Below are positions 44,886 through 53,618 of a DNA stretch of 64,000 nucleotides, one piece after another. The notes under the pieces were generated by a model. That model saw nothing but the letters and a program-made list of their open reading frames with translations, did not search any database and was not told where the DNA came from. The translations under genes and the position numbers were made by a program. The stretch is taken from assembly GCA_040387375.1 (NCBI GenBank), contig JAZKDW010000049.1, forward strand, positions 1-64,000. The letters are read 5' to 3'. The DNA is from JAZKDW01 sp040387375. Its GTDB lineage: Bacteria > Pseudomonadota > Gammaproteobacteria > Burkholderiales > Burkholderiaceae_D. Numbering within the stretch: position 1 is the first letter of the stretch; every line of letters begins with the position of its first letter.

Positions 44886-45060
44886 GTAGGGTGGAAAAGC
44901 GGAGCGCTTGCAGGGCGCATATTCGCTTGCAAGCGAATATCGTTTCGCAGGCGTGAGGCAATGCCTCACGAAACCCCTGCTACACCCTTCCACCGTGCAG
45001 CGTTCGCAAATGCCATCCATGATCGAACATGGTGGAAGGCGCTCCGCTTTTCCACCCTAC
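44886..45060. repeat. Composite palindromic intergenic repeat element
   Basis: The outer arms at 44886-44907 and 45039-45060 (beginning gtagggtggaaaag) are a perfect 22 bp inverted repeat. Inside are a perfect 22 bp palindrome at 44919-44940, a hairpin cgtgaggcaatgcctcacg at 44952-44970, and a cttccacc/ggtggaag pair. It lies between the carboxypeptidase and the DUF2863 gene (convergent). The gtagggtgg-type arms look like a dispersed intergenic repeat family of proteobacteria, from memory and not tested. Confidence 0.75.
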
Positions 45061-45084
45061 AAAACCTTTCGGTGCCTTGCCAGG

Positions 45085-46314
45085 TCAGTGCAGATGCCCG
45101 GATGTCTGCGGCATGTCGTCCGGCATCTCCGCATGCACCAGTTCGGCTTCGGCATCGCTGAACAGCGGCGCGCCGCAGTCGTCGCAAAATTCCATCGGGA
45201 AGTGTTCATCGTGATGTGTGATATCGGTGACGCCGCATTCCTTCAGCAGCGCCATGATTTCATTGATCGGGTCGGTGCCTGGCATCTCGTCGATCGCCGT
45301 ATCTTCTTCGGCGGTTTCAGGTCCGTACAGCGGCCAGACAATGCCGTAGATGACTTCGGATTTCTTGAGCAGCGTGAAGCTGATGCGGTACTCGTCTACC
45401 CGGTCGTTGTTGAGCTCCTCGCCAAAATTGCCGATGATGACGGACAGCCTGGTGGCCTCGATGCCCAGCGAATGTGTCAGGTAATGCACGGCTGCATGGA
45501 TGGAAACAGGGCGGACCTTGCGGTCGGCTTCGCGGCACGCAACGTAATACGCTTCCGGCGCCAGCAATTCAACACCGCAGCCGGGCAGCAAGCGTTCCAC
45601 GCTCGGGATGGACTGGGTGCGCCATTGCGTCAGCGCCTCTTCCCGTTCGGCCATCACATTGAGCTGCGTCGGCGACGTCTGCCAGCGGAAAAACGGGGCG
45701 TCGGCCGCCGCAACGACAACCGCCAGCAGGTAGCGGGTATCGGCAAGAAACGGGGCGGTATCCGCAGGATTCACCAGCGGGCCAAGCGCGGCGCCGGCCA
45801 GCGCGGCTTGTGCCATGCGCTGGGTCATCGTGTAGGTTTCGGCGTGGGTGCGCGGCAACTGGTCGATCGAAAACAGGGTCGGCGCCATCGCCAGCCGCGT
45901 GTCTTCCGCCAGCACGTGGCCGTACAGGTGCGCGCTCAGCGTCATCACATGGTCCGCCGCAATCGGGCCGGAGGCGATCACAAAACGGGTCCAGGCAAGC
46001 ACCGGCACCGCGATCAGCAAGGCATCGTAATGCTTGTCGTCACGCTCGATCCGGGCCGATGAGCTGACCGCTTCGACCGATTCCATCAACACATCGTAGG
46101 TGCTGACGTCGGCCACGAACAGGAAGTCGAGCGCGGCGTCGATGGTGTTCTGGTGATCGGTCTTCAGCAGCTTTTGCAGAAGGGCATCCAGGCTGCGCTC
46201 CCAGCTGCGCTCTTCGAGGCGGCTGCTGGCTTGCAGGATGGCATGGGCTAATGAGGCGAGCCGCTGGCTGTCCGCAGAGAGTTTAAGGGAGGAACCTTTG
46301 GTAGAACGACGCAT
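45085..46314 (-). CDS. DUF2863 family protein
   Basis: Starting at the ATG at 46314, the protein has 409 residues, is soluble, and has an acidic C-terminus. Strings such as HYDALLIAVPVLAWTRFVIASGPI, HVLAEDTRLAMAPTLFSIDQLP and CDDCGAPLFSDAEAELVHAEMP match DUF2863, a family largely confined to betaproteobacteria. The C-terminal FCDDCGAPLF may bind zinc. No function is known. The frame runs open to 46635 only as antisense of acnA. Confidence 0.88.
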   Translation of the reverse strand: MRRSTKGSSLKLSADSQRLASLAHAILQASSRLEERSWERSLDALLQKLLKTDHQNTIDAALDFLFVADVSTYDVLMESVEAVSSSARIERDDKHYDALLIAVPVLAWTRFVIASGPIAADHVMTLSAHLYGHVLAEDTRLAMAPTLFSIDQLPRTHAETYTMTQRMAQAALAGAALGPLVNPADTAPFLADTRYLLAVVVAAADAPFFRWQTSPTQLNVMAEREEALTQWRTQSIPSVERLLPGCGVELLAPEAYYVACREADRKVRPVSIHAAVHYLTHSLGIEATRLSVIIGNFGEELNNDRVDEYRISFTLLKKSEVIYGIVWPLYGPETAEEDTAIDEMPGTDPINEIMALLKECGVTDITHHDEHFPMEFCDDCGAPLFSDAEAELVHAEMPDDMPQTSGHLH

Positions 46315-46416
46315 GATGGGATGACTGTGACGAGAGACTGAGGGAAGGTATTGTAGTGCATTCGGCGTGCATGAATGTAAATACCATTCCGGCAAGGGAA
46401 GTACCTTGGACAAAAA

Positions 46417-46447
46417 AAAGCCGCGAGGAAAAATCCTCGCGGCTTTC
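46417..46447 (-). terminator. Terminator of acnA
   Basis: A 13 bp inverted repeat (aaagccgcgagga/tcctcgcggcttt) with loop aaaa is followed on the minus strand by an eight-base T-run. It lies 19 bp after the acnA stop. Confidence 0.92.
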
Positions 46448-46465
46448 AGAGACGGACAACAGGGC

Positions 46466-49174
46466 TCAGGCTGCGAGCAGTTGACGCAGCACAAACGGCA
46501 AGATGCCGCCGTGCTTGTAGTAGTCGACTTCGATCGGTGTATCGATGCGCAGCAGGACCGTGACATTCTGGCTTTCACCATTGCTGCGGTTGATGACCAG
46601 CGTGACCAGTTGTTGCGGCTTGATGTCGTCTTCAATGCCTTTCAGGTCAAAGGTTTCATCGCCGCGGATGCCCAGGGTGGCGACACTGTCGTCACCGATG
46701 AACTGCAGTGGCAACACGCCCATGCCGACCAGATTGGAACGGTGGATGCGCTCGAACGAACGGGCAATCACGGCCTTGACGCCGAGCAGTTGGGTGCCCT
46801 TGGCTGCCCAGTCGCGCGACGAACCCGTGCCGTACTCTTCACCGGCGAACACCATGGTTGGCACGCCATCACCGACGTATTTCATGGCGGCGTCGTAGAT
46901 CGACATTTCTTCGCCGCTTGGCTGATGGACCGTCAGGCCGCCTTCAACACGCGAGCCGTCCGGTTGCGCCGGAATCATCAGGTTCTTGATACGCACGTTG
47001 GCGAAGGTGCCGCGCATCATGATCTCGTGATTGCCGCGGCGTGAGCCGTAAGAGTTGAAGTCGGCCTTCTGGACGCCATGCTCGATCAGCCATTTGCCGG
47101 CCGGGCTGGATTCCTTGATCGAACCTGCGGGGGAGATATGGTCGGTGGTGATCGAGTCGCCGAACACACCCAGCGCGCGCGCACCCTGGATACCGGTGGC
47201 AGCCGCTTTCGGCTCCATCGTGAAGTCCTGGAAGAACGGCGGCTCGGCGATGTAGGTCGACGTCGGCCAATTGTAGACCTGGCCCTGGGCCACGCCCTTG
47301 ATGCCTTCCCACAGTTTTCCGGGGGCGCCTTTGACGTCGGCGTAGTTTTCCTTGAAGGTTTTGGCGTTCAGGGCAAACTTCATCAGCTTGGCGATTTCGC
47401 CACTGGTTGGCCAGATGTCGCCGAGGAAAATATCCTTGCCCTTGACGCGGCCGACCGGTTCGGTCATCAGGTCGCGCGTCATGTTGCCGGCAATCGCGTA
47501 AGCGACGACCAACGGTGGCGAGGCCAGGAAGTTGGAGCGGATGTTCGGATGGATCCGTGCTTCGAAGTTGCGGTTGCCGGACAGCACGGCGGATGCCACG
47601 ATGTCGTTCTTGGCGATCGCTTCGTTCATTGCCGGTGTCAGGTCGCCGGCGTTGCCGATACAGGTGGTGCAGCCGTAGGCGGTGACGCCGAAGCCGAGTT
47701 TTTCCATGTACGGCAGCAGGCCCGCCGCTTCCAGGTACTTGGTGACGACGCGCGAGCCGGGAGCCAGCGAGGTCTTGATGTGCGGCGAGACTTTCAGGCC
47801 GGCTTCGACTGCTTTCTTGCACAGCAGGCCGGCTGCGATCATCACGCTCGGATTGGAGGTGTTGGTGCAGGAGGTGATTGCCGCGATCAGCACGTCGCCG
47901 TTCATGACCTTCTGGCCATCGCTGGTCTGGTACACGGCGTCCAGGTCTTCCGGATTCTTGTTGAAGCCGTTTTCCGCGGTCGACTTGGCGAACAGCTCGG
48001 CGAAGTTGGCCTTGACGTGGCCGATTTCGATGCGGTCTTGCGGACGTTTCGGGCCCGCCAGCGACGGTGCGACGGTGCCGAGGTCGAGCGCGACCACATG
48101 GGTGTAGTCGATTTCGCCGGATTTCGGAATGCCGAACAGCTTTTGCGCCTTGAAATAACCCGCGAAGGAATCGATCTCCGCCTTGCTGCGGCCGGTGCCC
48201 TGGAAATATTCGATGGTAGCTTCGTCAACCGGGAAGAAGCCCATCGTTGCGCCGTATTCCGGCGCCATGTTGGCGATGGTTGCGCGGTCGGTCAGCGACA
48301 GCGACTCGGTGCCTTCGCCGAAGAACTCGACAAACTTGCCGACGACTTTTTCCTTGCGCAGCATTTCGGTAATGGTCAGCACCAGATCGGTGGCGGTCAC
48401 GCCTTCGCGCAACTGGCCGGTCAGGTTGACGCCGACCACGTCAGGGGTCAGGAAGTAGACCGGCTGGCCGAGCATGCCGGCTTCGGCTTCGATGCCGCCC
48501 ACGCCCCAGCCGACGACGCCGATGCCGTTGATCATGGTGGTGTGGGAGTCGGTGCCGACCAGGGTGTCCGGATAATAAACGTCGTCTTTCTTGTGGACGC
48601 CGCGCGCCAGGTACTCGAGGTTAACCTGATGCACGATGCCGAAGCCCGGAGGCACGACGCCGAAGGTATCGAATGCCTGCATGCCCCATTTCATGAACTG
48701 GTAGCGCTCGTTGTTGCGCTGGAATTCCAGTCTCATGTTGAGATCAAGCGCTTTTTTCTCGCGGAAATGATCGATCTGGATGGAATGGTCGACCACCAGG
48801 TCGACGGGCACCAGCGGCTCGATGTTTTTCGGGTCGATGTCCATCTTGCGGGCGACACCACGCATGGCGGCGAGGTCAGCCAGCAGCGGTACGCCGGTGA
48901 AGTCCTGCAACACGACGCGCGAGACGACAAACGGAATCTCATCGGTACGGGGGCCGGTCGGCGCCCAGTTCGCGAGTTGCCGCACATGTTCTTCGGTCAC
49001 TTTCTTGCCATCGCAATTGCGCAGCACGGATTCGAGAACGATGCGGATCGATACCGGCAGGCGTGAAATATTGATGCCGAGCTTTTTCTCCAGCGCTGGA
49101 AGCGAGTAGAACTTGCCCTTTTTGGAATCCGAAATCTTGAATTCCTTGAGCGTGTTCAAGGTATTGCGGGACAT
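46466..49174 (-). CDS. acnA: Aconitate hydratase A
   Basis: The 902-residue enzyme is full length for AcnA/IRP-type aconitases. It shows the iron-sulfur cysteines in AITSCTNTSNPSVM and YGCTTCIGNAG, the DSHTTMINGIGVVGWGVGGIEAE block, and the C-terminal swivel domain with FAGEEYGTGSSRDWAAKG. It converts citrate to isocitrate through cis-aconitate. Aconitase A is the iron-regulatory/stress-stable isoform in many proteobacteria. GGAGAGG precedes the ATG. It heads the leftward arm of the TCA cluster, with its own terminator. Confidence 0.98.
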   Translation of the reverse strand: MSRNTLNTLKEFKISDSKKGKFYSLPALEKKLGINISRLPVSIRIVLESVLRNCDGKKVTEEHVRQLANWAPTGPRTDEIPFVVSRVVLQDFTGVPLLADLAAMRGVARKMDIDPKNIEPLVPVDLVVDHSIQIDHFREKKALDLNMRLEFQRNNERYQFMKWGMQAFDTFGVVPPGFGIVHQVNLEYLARGVHKKDDVYYPDTLVGTDSHTTMINGIGVVGWGVGGIEAEAGMLGQPVYFLTPDVVGVNLTGQLREGVTATDLVLTITEMLRKEKVVGKFVEFFGEGTESLSLTDRATIANMAPEYGATMGFFPVDEATIEYFQGTGRSKAEIDSFAGYFKAQKLFGIPKSGEIDYTHVVALDLGTVAPSLAGPKRPQDRIEIGHVKANFAELFAKSTAENGFNKNPEDLDAVYQTSDGQKVMNGDVLIAAITSCTNTSNPSVMIAAGLLCKKAVEAGLKVSPHIKTSLAPGSRVVTKYLEAAGLLPYMEKLGFGVTAYGCTTCIGNAGDLTPAMNEAIAKNDIVASAVLSGNRNFEARIHPNIRSNFLASPPLVVAYAIAGNMTRDLMTEPVGRVKGKDIFLGDIWPTSGEIAKLMKFALNAKTFKENYADVKGAPGKLWEGIKGVAQGQVYNWPTSTYIAEPPFFQDFTMEPKAAATGIQGARALGVFGDSITTDHISPAGSIKESSPAGKWLIEHGVQKADFNSYGSRRGNHEIMMRGTFANVRIKNLMIPAQPDGSRVEGGLTVHQPSGEEMSIYDAAMKYVGDGVPTMVFAGEEYGTGSSRDWAAKGTQLLGVKAVIARSFERIHRSNLVGMGVLPLQFIGDDSVATLGIRGDETFDLKGIEDDIKPQQLVTLVINRSNGESQNVTVLLRIDTPIEVDYYKHGGILPFVLRQLLAA

Positions 49175-49272
49175 GACCTCTCCTTATTTTTTCAGATCGA
49201 ACGATAAAAAATTACTGCAAACCCTGATGTTCCTTGAACACGCTACCGGCGTATCTTGTTTTCCAGGGCAAT

Positions 49273-49827
49273 TCATTTTGCCGGTACTTCCGGTGTGGTT
49301 TCAGGCGCCGATGGTGCAATCAGGGCCGGCGTGGCCAAGGCGGTATCCACCACCTTCGGCTTCATCTGCTCTGCATTCTTGCACTCATTGGCGAGCTGCT
49401 GGCCTTTTTTGGAGTCGAGCAGCATGCCCTTGGCCGGGATGCCGATCCATATCAGGCCGTAATGCCGGTTTTCAAAGCGGTTGGCGCCGGTGGAGGTATC
49501 TACGCGGCGCAGGCGATGCACGCGCTTGTTCCAGCGCAGGGCAATATGTTTTTCGTCGGCGTTGTTCTCGTACACGGTCAGCTTGTTGCCCAGCTCGCAT
49601 TGAAAATCGACGCTGTTGGCGCCGGCGGTATCCGGCTCTTTTATGTCGTCATCGACGCTTGGCGTTTCTTTAACGGCGACCGCTTCCTTCTTTTTTGCAG
49701 GGGCTTTTTTGGCCGTTTTCTTTACTGCTTTTTTAGGGGCGGCCGGCTTGTCTTGCGCCGACGCTTGCGGAATCGCCATGCTCATGCAGGCGCCTAGCAG
49801 AAGCAGGGCGGACAGGGTTTTTTTCAT
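49273..49827 (-). CDS. Secreted protein with MliC-like C-terminal domain
   Basis: The 184-residue product has a signal peptide (ends ASA) and a basic Lys/Ala/Pro linker (KPAAPKKAVKKTAKKAPAKKKE). The compact domain that follows has the pattern VDFQCELGNKLTVYENNADEKHIALRWNKRVHRL, then GANRFENRHYGLIWIGIPAKGMLLD and a final LANEC. That arrangement recalls MliC/PliC lysozyme inhibitors (paired Cys, GxRYxN-like motif), but the match is not certain. GGAG lies about 9 bases before the ATG. Confidence 0.65.
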   Translation of the reverse strand: MKKTLSALLLLGACMSMAIPQASAQDKPAAPKKAVKKTAKKAPAKKKEAVAVKETPSVDDDIKEPDTAGANSVDFQCELGNKLTVYENNADEKHIALRWNKRVHRLRRVDTSTGANRFENRHYGLIWIGIPAKGMLLDSKKGQQLANECKNAEQMKPKVVDTALATPALIAPSAPETTPEVPAK

Positions 49828-49860
49828 CAGTAAGTCTCCATGGACGTAACGAGGGTTTTA

Positions 49861-49900
49861 TTTGACACCCTTTGTATTTCTTTTATTGACACCCTTTGTA
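49861..49900. repeat. 15 bp direct repeat upstream of the MliC-like gene
   Basis: ttgacaccctttgta occurs at 49862-49876 and again at 49886-49900, 24 bp apart. This lies just upstream of the leftward gene that starts at 49827. It could be a pair of regulator sites or a small local duplication. Confidence 0.5.
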
Positions 49901-49906
49901 ATTTTT

Positions 49907-50878
49907 TCATAGCAGGGCAGCTGCCGATTCAGGCAGGGTCATGCCGCTCAGTTTTGCGCGCTGCAGAATCGTCCAGTAATAACGATAGCTGGCGCGGTCA
50001 TGCAGCTTGCCATTCTGTTGAATCGGTCCCCACTGGCAGGCGTGCGCCGCTGTCAGGATCTGCACTGCTTCATTCACTTCCGAGCCGCGCGGGGCAAAGG
50101 CATTGAGGACCGGCTTGATCTGGTCCGGATGGATGCTCCACATGCGGGTATAACCGAATTCCGACCGGGCGCGGTTGGCATCGTTCGCGACGATCGCCGT
50201 ATCCTTGATTTCGGTCGTGACGTTGTGCGACGGGACCTTGCCGAATGCATGGCAGGCGGCGGCAATCTCGATCTTGGCGCGCGCCACGATCGGATGTGTG
50301 AACTGGCCGGGCGTGCGCATGGCGCCGGCCGGTATCGCGCCGTAGTGCGCCGAGACAAAATCCATGATGCCGAAGGACAGGCATTCAACCTGCGGCAGCG
50401 CGGCGATTTGATGGACGGCGGCGAGTGCGCCGTGGGTTTCGATCAGCACATGCACCGGCGGCTTTTCGCGGCCGGCTTTCTGCGCATGATGGTTAATGGT
50501 GTTGATCGCGCGCGTGACGTCGTCCAGGCTGTCGGCCTTGGGAATGACCAGGTAGGCCAGGCGTGCCGCCGCGCCCTGGCAGATGAGGGCGATATCCTGT
50601 TCGAAAAAATCGCTGGTGACGTCGTGAACCCGGGCGCCGATGCGTCCGAAACGGTTGTCTTCGTTATTGATCAGGGAGGCGACCAGGCTGGCGTGCGCCT
50701 GTTCGTTGCCGGCAGCGGCGCCATCTTCACAATCGAGGGTAATGTCAAAAACAGGTCCAAGTTCTTGTTGCAGAAGAATCGACTTGCGCATCAGCTTTTC
50801 GGAGCCGGCGTAATGGTCGCAGACCGGAATGGAAACCGGTTGCCGTTTGCCCTGGAATAAGACCTCGGAGGGGTGCAT
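49907..50878 (-). CDS. HpcH/HpaI-CitE-like CoA-ester lyase family protein
   Basis: The 323-residue protein has the citrate lyase beta-subunit/malyl-CoA lyase barrel pattern. LDCEDGAAAGNE carries a metal-binding Glu/Asp, IPKADS follows, then LIETHGALAAV with the second metal ligand, FGIMDFVSAHYG, and SIHPDQI near the end. Substrates of the family include malyl-CoA, citramalyl-CoA and citrate-lyase acyl groups. It lies between mdh and acnA in the TCA cluster, same strand, which suggests a C4 acid or CoA-ester role. The precise reaction is not deducible. Confidence 0.82.
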   Translation of the reverse strand: MHPSEVLFQGKRQPVSIPVCDHYAGSEKLMRKSILLQQELGPVFDITLDCEDGAAAGNEQAHASLVASLINNEDNRFGRIGARVHDVTSDFFEQDIALICQGAAARLAYLVIPKADSLDDVTRAINTINHHAQKAGREKPPVHVLIETHGALAAVHQIAALPQVECLSFGIMDFVSAHYGAIPAGAMRTPGQFTHPIVARAKIEIAAACHAFGKVPSHNVTTEIKDTAIVANDANRARSEFGYTRMWSIHPDQIKPVLNAFAPRGSEVNEAVQILTAAHACQWGPIQQNGKLHDRASYRYYWTILQRAKLSGMTLPESAAALL

Positions 50879-50982
50879 GTGCTACTTGACTTCAGATGTG
50901 CTGCGGTGGTTCGGTGGCATGACGGGCAAGCGACGCAACGATGGCATGTTGGTCGTTTGCCCGGCCGCGGTTCAGTTTAATC

Positions 50983-51972
50983 CTAGCCGACGAGGTGCTT
51001 TACGCCTTCGCGTTCTTCCAGCAATTCGTTGAGCGTGACATTGATGCGCTCTTGCGAGAACGCGTCGACCTCGAGGCCCTGGACGATCTTGTATTCGCCG
51101 TTCTCGGTGGTGACCGGGAAACCGAACATCGTGTCCTTCGGAATGCCGTACGATCCATCCGACGGAATGCCCATCGTGGTCCATTTGCCGTTGGTGCCGA
51201 GTGCCCAGTCGCGCATGTGGTCGATGGCCGCATTGGCTGCCGATGCCGCCGACGACAGGCCGCGTGCTTCAATGATCGCGGCGCCGCGCTTGCCGACGGT
51301 TGGCAGGAACACGTCCTTGTTCCAGACGTCGTCGTTGATCATGGCCTTGACTGGCTGGCCGTCAGCGGTCGCGTAGCGGTAATCCGCGTACATGGTTGGC
51401 GAGTGGTTGCCCCAGACGAACAGCTTTTCGATCGAGGTGACTGGCCTGCCGGTCTTGGCCGCGATTTGCGACAGCGCGCGGTTGTGGTCCAGGCGCAGCA
51501 TGGCGGTGAAGTTCTTGGCCGGCAGGCTCGGCGCGGAGCGCATGGCGATGTAGGCGTTGGTGTTGGCCGGGTTGCCGACCACAAGCACCTTGACATTGCG
51601 CGAGGCGACGGCGTCGAGCGCCTTGCCCTGGACCGTGAAGATCTGCGCGTTGGCTTCCAGCAGATCCTTGCGTTCCATGCCGGGGCCGCGCGGACGGGCG
51701 CCGACCAGCAATGCGTAATCGATATCCTTGAATGCGGTCATCGGATCGCTGTGAGCGGTCATGCCGGCCAGCAGCGGGAATGCGCAGTCGTCCAGTTCCA
51801 TCATCACGCCCTTGAGCGCTTTCTGGGCTTTCTCGTCAGGGATTTCCAGTAATTGCAAAATGACCGGCTGGTCTTTGCCGAGCATGTCGCCATTGGCAAT
51901 ACGGAACAGCAATGAGTAGCCGATCTGGCCGGCGGCGCCGGTTACGGCAACACGCAGGGGAGTTTTAGCCAT
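50983..51972 (-). CDS. mdh: NAD-dependent malate dehydrogenase
   Basis: From the ATG at 51972 (GGAG 7 bases upstream) the enzyme is 329 residues. The NAD motif VTGAAGQIGYSLLFRIA is at the start, followed by the substrate-binding arginines in ARPRGPGMERKDLL, VVGNPANTNAYIA, the catalytic dyad (LDHNRALSQ and VWGNHSPTMYADY) and GLSSAASAANAAIDHM. It is the dimeric-type MDH common in Burkholderiales. It oxidises malate to oxaloacetate. The frame extends to 52080 without family-like residues. Divergent from the GntR gene. Confidence 0.97.
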   Translation of the reverse strand: MAKTPLRVAVTGAAGQIGYSLLFRIANGDMLGKDQPVILQLLEIPDEKAQKALKGVMMELDDCAFPLLAGMTAHSDPMTAFKDIDYALLVGARPRGPGMERKDLLEANAQIFTVQGKALDAVASRNVKVLVVGNPANTNAYIAMRSAPSLPAKNFTAMLRLDHNRALSQIAAKTGRPVTSIEKLFVWGNHSPTMYADYRYATADGQPVKAMINDDVWNKDVFLPTVGKRGAAIIEARGLSSAASAANAAIDHMRDWALGTNGKWTTMGIPSDGSYGIPKDTMFGFPVTTENGEYKIVQGLEVDAFSQERINVTLNELLEEREGVKHLVG

Positions 51973-52210
51973 GTTGAATCTCCAAGAGGGTAAGAAATCG
52001 ATGTCGTGCGTCAGAGTCCGAAGCTTGCAATAATACCGGTGAAAACAAGCGGCGTCAGCCTGATTGCGCTGCCACTGCATGCCTCCCGGAACCGGTCGGC
52101 ATATCGCTTGCAGGCGCCGGTGACTATTGCGGGCGATGGTGCCTGTGATGCATAATTTGTTGCCCGCGAGTGTAGGCCGACATGACTACTCTGTCAATGG
52201 CCATCATCTA

Positions 52211-52222
52211 TCTTATATAAGA
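52211..52222. promoter_or_regulatory. Candidate GntR operator (perfect 12 bp palindrome)
   Basis: tcttatataaga is a perfect palindrome in the 310 bp between divergent mdh (start 51972) and the GntR gene (start 52283). Its position suits control of both promoters. Assignment rests on symmetry and placement. Confidence 0.55.
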
Positions 52223-52282
52223 CATATCACCGGCCACTTTTTGCTAGACGGCAATGGCCCTTTCGTGGTGAAATTGCGGGTT

Positions 52283-53074
52283 ATGAGTTCTACCACTTCC
52301 CAACTGACGAACAACAATGCGCCGGGCGCGGGAAGCAGTGTCTCTGCCGCCGGAACATCGCCGACCTTCAGTCCGCTGTATCAGCAGATCAAGACGCTGC
52401 TCACGCAAAGCCTGCAATCAGGTGAATGGAAGCCGGGCGAGCTGATCCCAAGTGAAGTAGAATTGGCCGGTCGTTTCAAGGTCAGTCAAGGTACTGTCCG
52501 CAAGGCGATTGATGAATTGTCTGCGGAAAACCTGGTGGTGCGGCGTCAAGGGAAGGGTACCTTTGTCGCGACCCATCATGAAGCGCGTTCGCAGTTTCGC
52601 TTTCTGCGCTTGATGCCGGATGCGGGCGATGCGCATTCCCCCGACAACAGGATCATTGAAGTCAAAAGGCAGCGTGCGCCTGCGGATGTGGCGCGGATCC
52701 TCGACCTCAAGTCGGGCGATTCCGTCATATTCATCAAGCGCGTGCAGTCGTTTGAAGGTTTGCCGACGATCCTGGAAGAGCTTTGGCTGCCGGGCATGAT
52801 CTTCAAGGGCCTGACGGCGGAACGCCTGGTGGAGTACAAGGGGCCGATGTATGGCTTGTTCGAGACTGAATTCGGCACCCACATGATCCGTGCCAGCGAG
52901 CGCATACGCGCGGTCAGTGCCGATGCGGAAGCCGCGCAGTTGCTGGCGGTGAGCGTCGGCGTGCCGCTGCTGAGTGTCGAGAGGGTCTCGTACACTTACG
53001 GCGACAAGGCGGTTGAGGTAAGGCGTGGTTTGTATCTTACCGATCGCCATCATTATCAGAATGAATTGAGCTAG
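52283..53074 (+). CDS. GntR-family (HutC/UTRA) transcriptional regulator
   Basis: From the ATG at 52283 the protein is 263 residues. A disordered Ser/Thr/Gly-rich start precedes the winged helix (YQQIKTLLTQSLQSGEWKPGELIPSEVELAGRFKVSQGTVRKAIDELSAENLVVRRQGKGTFVA). A UTRA effector domain follows (RAVSADAEAAQLLAVSVGVPLLSVERVSYTYGDKAVEVRRGLYLTDRHHYQ). It lies between mdh and sdhC, a conserved spot in Burkholderiales, so it probably regulates TCA genes in response to a small carboxylate. The frame opens upstream at 52127. Confidence 0.93.
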   Translation: MSSTTSQLTNNNAPGAGSSVSAAGTSPTFSPLYQQIKTLLTQSLQSGEWKPGELIPSEVELAGRFKVSQGTVRKAIDELSAENLVVRRQGKGTFVATHHEARSQFRFLRLMPDAGDAHSPDNRIIEVKRQRAPADVARILDLKSGDSVIFIKRVQSFEGLPTILEELWLPGMIFKGLTAERLVEYKGPMYGLFETEFGTHMIRASERIRAVSADAEAAQLLAVSVGVPLLSVERVSYTYGDKAVEVRRGLYLTDRHHYQNELS

Positions 53075-53141
53075 TTGTGTGATTCGATGGCGGGATGCGA
53101 ATTACCGGGTTCACAGAAAATAGTTTGTCCATAACCAAAAA

Positions 53142-53171
53142 CGCCTATTGGTGTGCTGCACAAAATAGGCG
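53142..53171 (+). promoter_or_regulatory. Inverted repeat upstream of sdhC
   Basis: cgcctatt at 53142-53149 and aataggcg at 53164-53171 are perfect complements, 14 bases apart. They sit 37 bp before the sdhC start in the gap after the GntR gene. This could be an operator or an mRNA leader hairpin. Confidence 0.4.
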
Positions 53172-53207
53172 AAAATTACAGGATTATTATGCAACGAGGG
53201 GTCTTGT

Positions 53208-53618
53208 ATGTCTGAAGCCGCGAAGAAAAATCGGCCGCAATTCAAAAATATCGGCATTGTGGACATTCTCCGCTACCGCATGCCGCTGGCGGGTCTGGTA
53301 TCAATCCTGCACCGCATCAGCGGCGCAATGATGTTCCTGCTCCTGCCTTTCATCCTGTATCTGCTGGAAAAAAGCCTCACCTCCGAAATATCCTTTGAAT
53401 ATTTCAAAGGCATCACCAGCCACTGGTTCGTGAAGCTGGTGATCCTGGCGCTGGCATGGGGCTACCTGCATCATTTTTGCGCCGGTATCCGGCACCTGGT
53501 CATGGACGCTCATATCGGCCTGGACAAGGACAGCGCGCGTGTTTCGGCCGCCACCGTCCTCGTTGTCAGCCTGGTGTTGACGCTGCTGGTTGCACTGAAA
53601 TTGCTTGGAGTGTTTTAA
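53208..53618 (+). CDS. sdhC: Succinate dehydrogenase cytochrome b556 subunit
   Basis: The 136-residue membrane anchor has three hydrophobic helices. The quinone-site/heme region is visible: YRMPLAGLVSILHRISGAMMFLLLPFILY and HHFCAGIRHLVMDAHIG, where the second supplies a heme-ligand His. The start is the ATG after a weak purine-rich site. Adjacent to sdhD (0 bp gap). Confidence 0.95.
   Translation: MSEAAKKNRPQFKNIGIVDILRYRMPLAGLVSILHRISGAMMFLLLPFILYLLEKSLTSEISFEYFKGITSHWFVKLVILALAWGYLHHFCAGIRHLVMDAHIGLDKDSARVSAATVLVVSLVLTLLVALKLLGVF

Noticed and set aside
47078..49066. 662-codon plus-strand frame across acnA
   Set aside because: Antisense shadow of aconitase; Asp-, Arg- and His-biased composition and no ribosome site or recognisable domain.
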